From Candidatus Kuenenia stuttgartensis (GTDB lineage Bacteria; Planctomycetota; Phycisphaerae; Phycisphaerales; SM1A02): a stretch of 42,695 nt of DNA. The notes beneath the pieces are model-generated. The model did not search any database, was not told the origin of the DNA, and saw only the letters and a list, made by a program, of their open reading frames with translations. The DNA lies in NCBI GenBank assembly GCA_945902075.1, contig CAMDMA010000033.1, positions 1-42,695 on the forward strand, given 5' to 3'. The translations under genes were made by a program, and so were the position numbers. Positions 35,075 to 42,695 of this stretch are shown here, one piece after another (position 1 is the stretch's first letter; each line of letters starts with the position of its first letter).

Positions 35075-36383
35075 CGTGGTGTGCTCCGCTGAATGCAGCG
35101 TGGATCGCGTGCGCGGCGCGCTTTCCTTCTGCGGCTGCATTGACGACTTCCTTGCCGCCATTTGTGCAGTCTCCACCTGCGTACCAACCGGGGCGGCCGG
35201 TGAAGCCGTGCTCATTGACCCGAATGCAGCCATGATCGAATGTCACGCCGTCGAGCCCCGCGAACTGTCCGCCGAGCTTTGACTGCCCAATCGCAAGCAA
35301 GACAAGATCTGCCTCGAGCACAAAGTCAGAGCCAGCAATTGGGCGTTTGCTGTCATCGAGGCGCACGCAGTGCACATGCTGCACACGCGCATCGCCACGG
35401 AAAGTTGTGGCAACAGAACGCCATTCGACGTTGATTCCCTCGGTCATTGCAGCGTCGAGTTCGTGTGCGTAGCCACTCATCGCGTCGCGTTGTCCGCGGT
35501 AGAGCATCGTGACATTCGCGACACCGAGGCCGCGTACTTCGCGCACCACGTCGAGGGCTGTATTGCCGCCGCCTACGACGATTGCACGTGAAACACGGGA
35601 GAAATCTGCCTTCCCAAGCTTCATCGACTCAATCCAGGCAACGGCACCGTGGACGCCATGGAGTGTTTCGCCGGGAATTCCAAGCGCACTATCCGCTCCG
35701 AGTCCAACACCGATGAACACTGCATCGAAATCGCGCTCAAGCTCCGCAAGCGAGATGTGCTCGCCCACGACGACGCCAGTTCGCAGTTCGATGCCGCCGA
35801 TCGAGAGCACCCACTCGACCTCGGTGAGTGCCCGGTCTGCTTTCATCTTGTAGGGCGCGACGCCAGTCGCATTGAGTCCGCCAACGGTTGTCCGCTTCTC
35901 GAAGATCGTACAAGCATGGCCAAATCGTCTCAGTTCATGTACCGCTGCAAGGCTCGCCGGCCCCGAGCCAATCAGCGCGACGCGTTTCCCTGTTTCTGCG
36001 CCAGCTTCAAAAAACTGCCAGCCCTGCTCGAACGCGATATCTGTGGCGTAACGCTGCAACTTTCCGATCGCGATCGGCGGCTGCTTCAAATCGTTGTAGA
36101 CGCACGCGCCAGCGCACAGCACTTCAACCGGGCAGACGCGCGCGCAACTCATGCCCAGGATATTTGCCTCGAAAATCGTCCTCGCCGAACCCCGCACATT
36201 GTCAGTTGAAATCTTTCGGATGAACTGGGGGATATCGATCGCGGTCGGGCACGCTTTGATGCACGGTGCGTCGTGACAAAAAAGACAGCGGTTTGCTTCG
36301 GCGACGGCAGCATCGCGGAGAAGCGGGAGTTTGAAGTCCTCAAAGACAGACTCTGAACGTTCGATAGAAAGCTGTGGAGTCAT
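35067..36383 (-). CDS. preT: NAD-dependent dihydropyrimidine dehydrogenase, subunit PreT
   Basis: A 438-residue FAD and Fe-S oxidoreductase of the GltD-like family. The N-terminal Cys motifs CLFCHDAPCIKACP and CARVCPVEVLCAGAC bind 4Fe-4S clusters. They are followed by the FAD fingerprint LIGSGPASLAA, the NAD(P) fingerprint VVGGGNTALDVV and the closing YAGGDCTNGG. It supplies electrons from NADH to PreA; in E. coli the PreT-PreA pair reduces uracil and thymine. I chose ATG 36383, where homology begins; the frame is open to 36419. It is the first gene of the catabolic array, with a 493-base gap upstream. Confidence 0.95.
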   Translation of the reverse strand: MTPQLSIERSESVFEDFKLPLLRDAAVAEANRCLFCHDAPCIKACPTAIDIPQFIRKISTDNVRGSARTIFEANILGMSCARVCPVEVLCAGACVYNDLKQPPIAIGKLQRYATDIAFEQGWQFFEAGAETGKRVALIGSGPASLAAVHELRRFGHACTIFEKRTTVGGLNATGVAPYKMKADRALTEVEWVLSIGGIELRTGVVVGEHISLAELERDFDAVFIGVGLGADSALGIPGETLHGVHGAVAWIESMKLGKADFSRVSRAIVVGGGNTALDVVREVRGLGVANVTMLYRGQRDAMSGYAHELDAAMTEGINVEWRSVATTFRGDARVQHVHCVRLDDSKRPIAGSDFVLEADLVLLAIGQSKLGGQFAGLDGVTFDHGCIRVNEHGFTGRPGWYAGGDCTNGGKEVVNAAAEGKRAAHAIHAAFSGAHHDA

Positions 36384-36876
36384 ATGAATTCGTCCCAGAT
36401 GCGCGAGGCGCAGAACCAACAGTATCGGCCAGACTGGGCCGATTTCAACGGTTCAATCTGAGGTTTCTCGTTGAGCGGTTTGGTCGATTCCCTTGAAGGT
36501 TTCGCGAAGGTCCTACCAAGGGCTTCGTGGCGTGCAATCGCAGGCATAGCTGCCGAGAGCCCTGTCGTGCCATTTGGATCGCTCCGGGTGACGGACGCTC
36601 AAGGTTCATTCGTCTAGGAAGTACCTCTAGGCGTGCGGTTGAGAATGGTCCACGCACAAAGTGGTTGTTCAAGTTGCTGAGTCAATCACGCGGTGAGCCG
36701 CCGCGAGACATGACGTTGCGACGTTTGAGCAAATGTCGTAGTGCAATCCCATTGCACGATCGCTTACATGATGGCAGCTGAAACCAACGAGATCGGCGAG
36801 CGTGATCCGTGCAAGCCGATCACAAGTACAGAGATCGGATCCCATTCATGGCGATCGGACAATCGCGCTACCGAGA
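36384..36876. other. 493-base gap between preT and the sensory receptor, no convincing gene
   Basis: No frame here reads as a protein: the short open frames on both strands are Arg/Ser/Pro-rich and match shadows. A small GC stem CGGCC-AGACTG-GGCCG lies near 36428-36443, close to the preT start, and GCGAT-CGGACA-ATCGC at 36851-36866 lies just past the receptor stop. The preT promoter and any regulator site should be within this stretch. I do not recognise a known riboswitch. Confidence 0.6.
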
Positions 36877-38976
36877 TCAGACGATAAACCGTGTCACCTC
36901 ACCATTGAGCTCGTCGACCGCGCCGCGTAGGTTCGTCGTCGCGACGTTGAACTCGTTGAGTGACGCAGCGGTTCGCGATGCACCATCCGAAAGCCGCGCC
37001 ATCGCTTCGCGAATTTGCTCGGCTCCCTGCGACTGCGCGCACATGCCCTCCGTCACCTGCTCGAAGCGGCCAGAGATCCCCTGCACAGCGGAAATGATCT
37101 CGCCAAGCTTCGCGGAGATGTCGCCAATCCTCACAACTCCTCCTTGAACCTGCGTATCGAACGCCTGCATCTCGTTCACGCCTGCATGCACGCTGTGCTG
37201 CATGTCCTTCACCATCTGCTCGATATCAAGGGCGGCCACTGCAGTTTGGTCAGCAAGCCGGGAGATTTCACTCGCGACAACGCGGAAGCCGAGTCCGTAC
37301 TTCCCGGCGCGTTCCGCCTCAAGGGCCGCGTTCAGTGAGAGCAGATTCGTTTGATTCGCGACCTTGGTCATCGTTCCGACGACGCGGTTGATGGTTGTGG
37401 CGCGCTCACTGATCGTCGCGAGTTTTGCGCTGAAAGACGTCGTGCTCCGCGCAAGTTCTTGCATCGTCGCATCCATGCCTGCGAGGTCTTGCCTTCCTTC
37501 TTCCGCGCGCGCTCCGGTACGCGAAGCCATCTCATTGACTTCGCTCATCGTCCGGGCGAGTTCTTGGCTCGTCCCTGTGATCTGACGCACCGCAGCGGCG
37601 GCATCGCTGGTGGTTGCACCGAACTCGGTAACGACCTGGCGTTGCCCGCCACTCGTCGACTGCATGGCCGTCGCGGTTGCAAACAGTACGGACGAGGAAC
37701 TCTGAATACGGCCGATGAGCCCGCGGAGATCGTCGCTCATCGTTTGGATCGCATCAAGAAGCGCGCCAGTTTCGTCTTGAGCAGTTACTCCGACGTCCGT
37801 GCGGAGATCACCATCCGCCACTTGGCGCGCGACGCGTACAGCAGTGGCGATCGGCTTCGAGATCGATCGGGCAACGAGTAATGCCGTGAGCGTCACGCCG
37901 ACGATCGTCGCCACGGAGAGTCCAATGATCGCGTTGCGCTGGAAGCGCACCAACGCGAACGCTTCGCTTGCATCCTGTTTGACCGCCATCCCCCAGCGGA
38001 GGCTTGGCAGATAGCACCACGCAGCCGCGACGTCGATACCGCGGATGTCGGGCACGACGCCATATCCGCGGTCACCGCTCGCCGAGCGAACTGCCGCCGA
38101 GGTTTGTCCCGAGCCCAATTCAAACTGCAGCTGAAACGCGGCATCCGAAGCACTTCGGAGCGGCTTCGTGATTAGAAACTTATTCCCGCGCCGCTCGCCG
38201 GCCACGATGTCTCCCGTCTCGCCGAGTCCGCTGAGGTCTGAAAGTATGCGCCAAATCCGTTGAGGACCAAGTCCGGCTGCGAGTACGCCGATGACGCGAC
38301 CGTCGCTGATGATGGGACTTGTGACAAACGCGAGCGGTTCAGCCGACGCGCCGAAGAGTTCAAAGCCGCCTAGATCCGATTGGAGCAATGTGCGCGCACG
38401 ATCAAATCCTGCCGACAACTCGGTATCACGGAAGCGTTCGTCGTCGAGGGACTCGCCCACCTCAACTGATCCATCGAGCGCGTAAAGGACACGCCCCGAA
38501 AGGTCGATCATGAGCAACTGCGAGAATTCGTAGACACTCGCGGCGTTCACGAGGGTTGATTCGAGTTTGGTTCGCAGCGCGGCCGATTCGGTCGTAGAGA
38601 CTCCGGTCGAAGGTGCCGAAGCGGTGCCAGCTGATGCTGCTCTGAGCTGAGCCATCGCCGCGATAATGTCTTTGCTGTGCGCGAGCGTTGTGCCGTCGTC
38701 AACGCGCTGAAGGGTGTAGACCTCAATCTCATCAGCTTTGGCTGCAGCGATCTGAACCAGTCGCGTCCGCACGGAATTTTCAAGCGCGTGTACCGCGATG
38801 CGCGCTGTGACAGTTGTCAAGAGCGCGCAAGGCACAAGCGAAATTGCAAGAAACCAAATCGTGAGTCGACTGGCGATCGAACGGCGTCGGTGCGAAGCGG
38901 TTGATCCGGAGGTGCGGCTCGCATCATTGGTACCGTTCTTCGTTGCGCGTGCTGCGCTGTGATCGTTCCGAATCAT
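36877..38976 (-). CDS. dCache-HAMP methyl-accepting receptor with WspA-like signalling domain
   Basis: A 699-residue receptor. Transmembrane helix 1 is at about 38-60. A dCache-type extracytoplasmic domain spans about 70-340, with [30 protein letters not shown] and the GLGETGDI motif. Transmembrane helix 2 (348-370) leads to a HAMP domain (371-425) and a long coiled coil. The hairpin tip is [20 protein letters not shown] at about 539-558, followed by [30 protein letters not shown]. Both this region and the C-terminal end EVTRFIV resemble WspA of the Wsp surface-sensing pathway more than chemotaxis receptors, and there is no CheR-tethering pentapeptide. The start overlaps the stop of the binding-protein gene (ATGA). 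Partner CheA, CheW or WspR genes are not in the window. Confidence 0.9.
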   Translation of the reverse strand: MIRNDHSAARATKNGTNDASRTSGSTASHRRRSIASRLTIWFLAISLVPCALLTTVTARIAVHALENSVRTRLVQIAAAKADEIEVYTLQRVDDGTTLAHSKDIIAAMAQLRAASAGTASAPSTGVSTTESAALRTKLESTLVNAASVYEFSQLLMIDLSGRVLYALDGSVEVGESLDDERFRDTELSAGFDRARTLLQSDLGGFELFGASAEPLAFVTSPIISDGRVIGVLAAGLGPQRIWRILSDLSGLGETGDIVAGERRGNKFLITKPLRSASDAAFQLQFELGSGQTSAAVRSASGDRGYGVVPDIRGIDVAAAWCYLPSLRWGMAVKQDASEAFALVRFQRNAIIGLSVATIVGVTLTALLVARSISKPIATAVRVARQVADGDLRTDVGVTAQDETGALLDAIQTMSDDLRGLIGRIQSSSSVLFATATAMQSTSGGQRQVVTEFGATTSDAAAAVRQITGTSQELARTMSEVNEMASRTGARAEEGRQDLAGMDATMQELARSTTSFSAKLATISERATTINRVVGTMTKVANQTNLLSLNAALEAERAGKYGLGFRVVASEISRLADQTAVAALDIEQMVKDMQHSVHAGVNEMQAFDTQVQGGVVRIGDISAKLGEIISAVQGISGRFEQVTEGMCAQSQGAEQIREAMARLSDGASRTAASLNEFNVATTNLRGAVDELNGEVTRFIV

Positions 38977-40346
38977 CGTGATACCGATCCTTCCTGGAGC
39001 GCAGTTGGAGAAACTCCAGTAGGAGCCGCCCATTTTCCACCCCATCGGCGGTGGAGATCTTCGACGAATCTCTCCCATGATTCGCGGGAGCGTGAGCTAG
39101 GGAATGGCACCGGTCGCACCGCGATCCCGCTCGACCAGACGACGTCAAACTGCCCGTCCGCGCGGATCCTTCCGATCGCGACCGGCAGCCATGTATGTTG
39201 TGTCTCACGATCAACGGCGATGATGCCGGAAGGCGCGTTCAAACTCTGATGACGAATCGCGTAGCGCACTTGGCGCACGTCGGTGCTATCCGCCTCACCA
39301 ACCGCTTGCGCCCAGAGCCGCACGCTGTTGTATGCGGCCTCCATCACTCCCGAGACTGGGCGGTCCATGCCAAACCGCGCCTTAAAGTTGCGGACAAACT
39401 TCACGTTCTCGGGGCGATCGAGGCTCTGAAAATAGTTCCAAGCGGCGTAGTTTCCAACCATGTCCTCACGGGCAACCGTTCGGAGTTCGTTTTCACCGAG
39501 TGCGAACGTGAGGACCGGCGTCTTATCAGGGCGGATCCCTGCTTCGCGCAACTGCTTGGCGAAAGCGATTGCTGAATCGCCGACCACCGAACTCAGCACG
39601 ACATCGGGCTTCGCGTCGACGATTGCGCGTACGGCAGCGCTGACATCGGTGCTTCCAAACGGGATGTACATCTCTCCCGCGCGCTCGGCACCAAGCCCGA
39701 CGAGCTGGTCGCTGATGATCGCGTTGACACAGTGCGGCCAGATGTAGTCCGATCCAACGAGAAAATATCGGCGCGCGCCGAGTTTCTCATGGCACCATTG
39801 CACAGCGGGAGTGATCTGTTGATTTGGTGCAGCACCGGTGTAAACAATGTTGTTTGACTGCTCAAGCCCCTCATACGCCATCGGGTAGACCAGGAGGTGG
39901 TCGTTCGATTCGAAGACTGGAAGCACGCTCTTACGACTCGCGCTTGTCCAGCATCCGAAGACGACGCAGACCTTGTCATCACGGATGAGTTTCTCTGCTT
40001 GCGTGGCAAATGTTGGCCAGTCCGACGCGCCGTCCGCGATCACCCATTGAATCTCGCGACCGAGCAGTCCGCCCGCGGCGTTGATCTCTTCGAGCGCGAG
40101 AATTTCCGCCTCGATCATTGAGTTCTCACTCACCGCCATCGCGCCAGTTTGTGAGTGCAGGATGCCGACCACGATTGGGCTACGGTCGATGAAGAGTCGA
40201 TCGAGTCCAAGCCAAAGGCCCACGGCGACCACAACAAGTGCGACGATGACGAACATCATCGTGACTGCGCTGCGCAGACGTCCGCGTGTTGCGAGTTGTG
40301 GCATGACGAGAGATGTGGTGGAAGCGGACTGGTTGCGATCCATCAT
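38973..40346 (-). CDS. membrane-anchored UrtA-like (urea/amide family) solute-binding protein
   Basis: A 457-residue protein with one N-terminal transmembrane anchor (about 28-49, [20 protein letters not shown]) and no lipobox, so the binding domain sits outside the membrane. The domain is that of the UrtA/FmdD/AmiC family: [69 protein letters not shown] and a [16 protein letters not shown] block. This family binds urea, short amides or branched-chain amino acids for ABC uptake, but no permease or ATPase gene is near. An AAAGGGA ribosome site precedes tandem ATG codons (40346, 40343). Its ATGA overlap with the receptor gene argues that it presents ligand to that receptor rather than to a transporter. 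Confidence 0.9.
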   Translation of the reverse strand: MMDRNQSASTTSLVMPQLATRGRLRSAVTMMFVIVALVVVAVGLWLGLDRLFIDRSPIVVGILHSQTGAMAVSENSMIEAEILALEEINAAGGLLGREIQWVIADGASDWPTFATQAEKLIRDDKVCVVFGCWTSASRKSVLPVFESNDHLLVYPMAYEGLEQSNNIVYTGAAPNQQITPAVQWCHEKLGARRYFLVGSDYIWPHCVNAIISDQLVGLGAERAGEMYIPFGSTDVSAAVRAIVDAKPDVVLSSVVGDSAIAFAKQLREAGIRPDKTPVLTFALGENELRTVAREDMVGNYAAWNYFQSLDRPENVKFVRNFKARFGMDRPVSGVMEAAYNSVRLWAQAVGEADSTDVRQVRYAIRHQSLNAPSGIIAVDRETQHTWLPVAIGRIRADGQFDVVWSSGIAVRPVPFPSSRSRESWERFVEDLHRRWGGKWAAPTGVSPTALQEGSVSR

Positions 40347-40532
40347 GAGGTCCCTTTGGAACTACCACTACGGTCACTCAGGTAGAGCTCTACGGTGGCG
40401 AGGCTTCAGAAACGACTCCGCAGAAGCTGCGGGAAGCTGGCCAATTCCCGGCTTCGTCGCATGGCTTCACACGAGGCGAATGTCGGCATCGTGACTTGCA
40501 CCGCACGCTATCAGGTTCCCGCCCGACCGATC

Positions 40533-40823
40533 TCAGGCGAGCGACTTGCGCGCATCATGCGCGGCGTCCGGGACATCCCACAAGTCCTCAGAGGCCGATG
40601 CGCCGTATTTCTCACAGCAGATCGATGACCGACTGATGAGCTTTCGAACCTCAGGTGCCGGACACGCGTTTGGTGTTTCGCGCGACTCCATCGAGTCGGA
40701 CGAAATGGAGGAGCATGCGTGGGTCTGGTGTCGCCGGCTGGCCTCCGCGAGCGAACGTTCGCGCTTCATCGGGTCGACCGGGTAGATAGGCTCATCGAGC
40801 AACGCGTCCGCCGCCCACAGCAA
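40533..40823 (-). CDS. doubtful small hypothetical protein
   Basis: A 96-codon frame from TTG at 40823 (no ATG start of that length; ATG exists inside at PVDPMKRERSL). Third codon positions are mostly G or C, as expected of real genes here, and the composition is protein-like (LLWAADALLDEPIYPVDP, EDLWDVPDAAHDARKSL). The frame is open further upstream to a stop near 40878 without a better start. I recognise no family. It could be a real small gene, or the remnant of a larger one. It lies in the 611-base stretch between the binding-protein gene and the PEP-CTERM gene, which holds nothing else I can support except a terminator. Confidence 0.35.
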   Translation of the reverse strand: MLWAADALLDEPIYPVDPMKRERSLAEASRRHQTHACSSISSDSMESRETPNACPAPEVRKLISRSSICCEKYGASASEDLWDVPDAAHDARKSLA

Positions 40824-40886
40824 TTGATCGAGGGCTCGCGCAGTGCAATGGGTGGTCTTTCTCGAAAGGTGCCATGGTCAGATCTG

Positions 40887-40938
40887 CGAAAATGACGAAC
40901 GCCCCGGCGGAAACCGAGGCGTTCGCGACAATTTTCGC
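40887..40938 (-). terminator. terminator hairpin after the PEP-CTERM gene
   Basis: An 8-bp perfect stem (40896-40903 with 40918-40925), with further CGG/CCG pairing inside. The outer flanks GCGAAAAT and ATTTTCGC can also pair, which gives a long nested hairpin. Reading the minus strand, the stem is followed by TCATTTTCGC. It lies about 33 bases past the stop of the PEP-CTERM gene at 40958. The symmetrical A/T flanks would allow it to work in both directions. Confidence 0.8.
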
Positions 40939-40957
40939 GTTGTGATACGAAACGCGA

Positions 40958-41641
40958 TCAGCGACGACGACGGGCTGCGAGGCCCGCGAGGCCGAGGAGT
41001 GCGATGGCGCCTGGAGCCGGGACAGCGGTGCCGTTGACAAAGATGTTGTCGATGCGGTTGGTACCGCCGGTCGCCCCGGTCGAGGTAACCACGAAGCGGA
41101 AGAAGAGGGTCGCCTGGTCTCCGGCGCCCGCGATGCTGTTGATGGTCGTGGTGAACGCAGCCTGCACGCCATTCGGGACCGACCAGGCGAGCGTGCCGGA
41201 GCCGGCGAGTCCGGCCTGGATGACGGTGTAGCTAGAAAGGATGCTCGAGAAGTTCGAGCCGTCAGTGCTCATCTGCACGGAAAAGACCGACGGGCCGGTG
41301 CTTGAGCGGGTCTGGTCCCACGAGAGGTTGATGTCGCTGAAGCCGGTCGTCGAGACAGCGATCTGGTAGTAGTCGCCGACCGTCCAGTTGTTGCTGGAGA
41401 GCGAGTAGGTCGAGCCGTTTCCAGATGGCGAAGACCAGGTCGTCGCAGCCAAGCTGTGGGCGGCGCTAAGCGAGGTGCCAGCGGCAAGGTCACCCTGATC
41501 GGCGGCGCCGTAGGTGTAGCTTGCACCAGTGGTGGCAGCGGGAACCGCGGTGGTCATCGTCCAGCCTGCGACGAGCGACGCTGAGGCACTCACGGTCGTC
41601 GTCAAAACGGCCATCGCGGCAACGAGAGATTGCTTCTTCAT
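40958..41641 (-). CDS. PEP-CTERM exported surface protein
   Basis: A 227-residue secreted protein from ATG 41641, with GGAG 8 bases upstream; the frame is open to 41722 but lacks a ribosome site there. The signal peptide is KKQSLVAAMAVLTTTVSASA. The body is rich in Ser, Thr, Gly and Asn with alternating hydrophobics (WTVGDYYQIAVSTTGFSDINLSW), typical of a beta-sandwich. The end is a clear sorting tail: VPAPGAIALLGLAGLAARRRR, that is, a P-x-P/PEP-like motif, a hydrophobic helix and four arginines. Function unknown; likely a surface or extracellular-matrix protein processed by an exosortase encoded elsewhere. Confidence 0.87.
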   Translation of the reverse strand: MKKQSLVAAMAVLTTTVSASASLVAGWTMTTAVPAATTGASYTYGAADQGDLAAGTSLSAAHSLAATTWSSPSGNGSTYSLSSNNWTVGDYYQIAVSTTGFSDINLSWDQTRSSTGPSVFSVQMSTDGSNFSSILSSYTVIQAGLAGSGTLAWSVPNGVQAAFTTTINSIAGAGDQATLFFRFVVTSTGATGGTNRIDNIFVNGTAVPAPGAIALLGLAGLAARRRR

Positions 41642-41896
41642 CTGAAACTCCGAATGTTGTTGTGGACAGGGAACAGGACCAGTAGAGAAAGGCGCAAACA
41701 ACTCGCGCGCGGAGAGGGACATCCGCGGACTCTAAATTAACGCCGGATGACTCGAACTCCAAAGCGAATTCGCCGACTTTTCACGAGGCTCACGAAATCC
41801 AGCGCTGCCGTGCAAAGGAACCGTGGGAGAATCCCGGGGAGAAGTCATCGTTCTGGTGCAGTTGTCGCAGTATTTATTAGTCGACTTGCACTTCTG

Positions 41897-42695
41897 TCAT
41901 GGGGAACGTCTGACAAGCGAGGTGCATTCACCTTCTTCAGCGACCCGCATCCCCGCAGCATGAACGACTGTGCGCGCTTGGCTGTTTGGGTCCAGTGCCG
42001 GATTTGAATGGTTCAAGTGGATGAATCGAACCTTCGCGCGCTGCTCAGCGGGAAGTGAGCGCAGCCGATCGATTGTGTGGGTCATCAAGGGGTGCGGGAA
42101 GCCGGTCATATCGCGGCCGGGAAGTTCGCCGTTGGCGAAGAACGTGCCATCGATGTAGGCGATGTCGATTGTCGAAAGAACATCCTCCAGTCGGGTTCCA
42201 AGCGCGTCCCACTCTTCCCAAGAATCGATGTCAGGAAGCCACAAGACCGCGCGCTGCGGCCCATCGATGCGGAAGGCGACGACCTCGCTGAATTCTTGGC
42301 GATGCGGAACGAGAATCGGCGTCACCGAGAGATCGTCCGCGAGGCGCACCGGCTCGCCGTGCACAAGTGGTTCGAGCTTGATGTTCTCAAATGCGACGAG
42401 TTGGCTCCATGGTCCGTTCCGACGAAGAAACTCCGACATGCGTGCCATCGCGAAGACGGGAATCGACTTCGCACCGATCGACTCATGCCCGAGAAATAGG
42501 AGACCGGTGTAGTGACCCATGTGCGCGTGCGTGAGGAAGATGCCGTCCACGACCGGACGCGCGCTGCCGCGCGATGCACGGAAGAGTTCGAGTGATTGAC
42601 GGCGAAAATCGGGTGTTGCGTCGATCATCCAGCGCTTGCCTGAGCGTGGATCGATGATTCCAAGCGATACCACGTGGCGTACGCGTGACGCGTCG
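41897..42695 (-). CDS. PqqB-like metallo-beta-lactamase-fold hydrolase (5' end cut by window edge)
   Basis: At least 265 residues; the reading frame is still open at the right edge, so the N-terminus is missing. The metal motif LTHAHMGHYTGL, the preceding IDATPDFRRQ, and later VLWLPDIDSWEEWD, IDGTFFANGELPGRDMTGFPHP and FIHLNHSNPAL follow the PqqB family closely. In PQQ producers PqqB acts in making the cofactor pyrroloquinoline quinone. Here the first motif has the full HxHxxH pattern, with no other pqq gene in view, and PqqB-like proteins also occur in genomes without PQQ synthesis. It should therefore be called PqqB-like only. Confidence 0.85.
   Translation of the reverse strand, partial: DASRVRHVVSLGIIDPRSGKRWMIDATPDFRRQSLELFRASRGSARPVVDGIFLTHAHMGHYTGLLFLGHESIGAKSIPVFAMARMSEFLRRNGPWSQLVAFENIKLEPLVHGEPVRLADDLSVTPILVPHRQEFSEVVAFRIDGPQRAVLWLPDIDSWEEWDALGTRLEDVLSTIDIAYIDGTFFANGELPGRDMTGFPHPLMTHTIDRLRSLPAEQRAKVRFIHLNHSNPALDPNSQARTVVHAAGMRVAEEGECTSLVRRSP

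Noticed and set aside
36445-36781. Short frames on both strands in the gap between preT and the receptor.
   Set aside because: Arg/Pro/Ser-rich, mutually overlapping, no ribosome sites or recognisable sequence.
41897-42695. Calling the window-edge gene pqqB outright.
   Set aside because: Family resemblance is strong, but no other PQQ gene is visible and PqqB-like proteins exist without PQQ synthesis.
1-42695. Search for insertion sequences, phage or integrative elements.
   Set aside because: No transposase, integrase, attachment site or abrupt change in composition was recognised anywhere in the window.

Overview
The window is GC-rich bacterial chromosome that most resembles a planctomycete of the Phycisphaerae type. 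That placement is inferred from several features seen together: two exported proteins with PEP-CTERM-like tails ending in Arg-rich clusters; a secreted hydrolase ending in two dockerin-like EF-hand repeats of the D-x-N/D-x-D-G...LLGAWG kind; an ECF sigma factor coupled to a Ser/Thr kinase with a TPR tail; and a Tat-exported Gfo/Idh/MocA oxidoreductase. No rRNA, tRNA, CRISPR array, transposase or integrase was found.

Layout. Positions 150-7060 hold a secreted phosphodiesterase, an FMN alpha-hydroxy-acid dehydrogenase, a MgtC/DUF4010 membrane protein (preceded by a CT-rich microsatellite and a 17-bp perfect hairpin), an ECF sigma/anti-sigma-like pair and an Old Yellow Enzyme. Positions 7225-17353 carry mostly exported or membrane proteins: Tat oxidoreductase, PEP-CTERM protein, a very large TPR protein, an alpha/beta hydrolase with EF-hand repeats, a five-Asp-box sialidase, a YceI protein and a polytopic membrane protein. 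Positions 17408-20745 are a kinase-TPR protein and its ECF sigma factor, followed by a repeat-rich gap. Positions 21141-26726 hold a small membrane protein, a YdcJ/HglS-type dioxygenase, an ATP-grasp ligase, a TPR-sulfotransferase and a K+ channel.

Positions 26852-40346 are the most coherent region. On the minus strand preT, preA, an N-carbamoyl-beta-alanine amidohydrolase, a dihydropyrimidinase, a CoA-acylating (methyl)malonate-semialdehyde dehydrogenase and a class III aminotransferase form a compact array. Together they encode the whole reductive route from uracil or thymine through beta-alanine or 2-methyl-beta-alanine to acetyl-CoA or propionyl-CoA. An NCS1 nucleobase/hydantoin/allantoin-type permease converges on its end. 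Upstream on the same strand lies a two-gene sensory unit: a membrane-anchored solute-binding protein of the UrtA (urea/amide) family whose stop codon overlaps (ATGA) the start of a dCache-HAMP receptor with a WspA-like signalling domain. No ABC transporter permease or ATPase accompanies the binding protein. I infer a two-piece receptor that may report a nitrogenous ligand next to the pyrimidine nitrogen-salvage genes; this is the best candidate here for an undescribed system.

Positions 40533-42695 hold a doubtful small ORF, a PEP-CTERM protein with a clear terminator, and a PqqB-like metallo-beta-lactamase-fold protein cut by the window edge. All functions are assigned from motifs read by eye; no database search was run.
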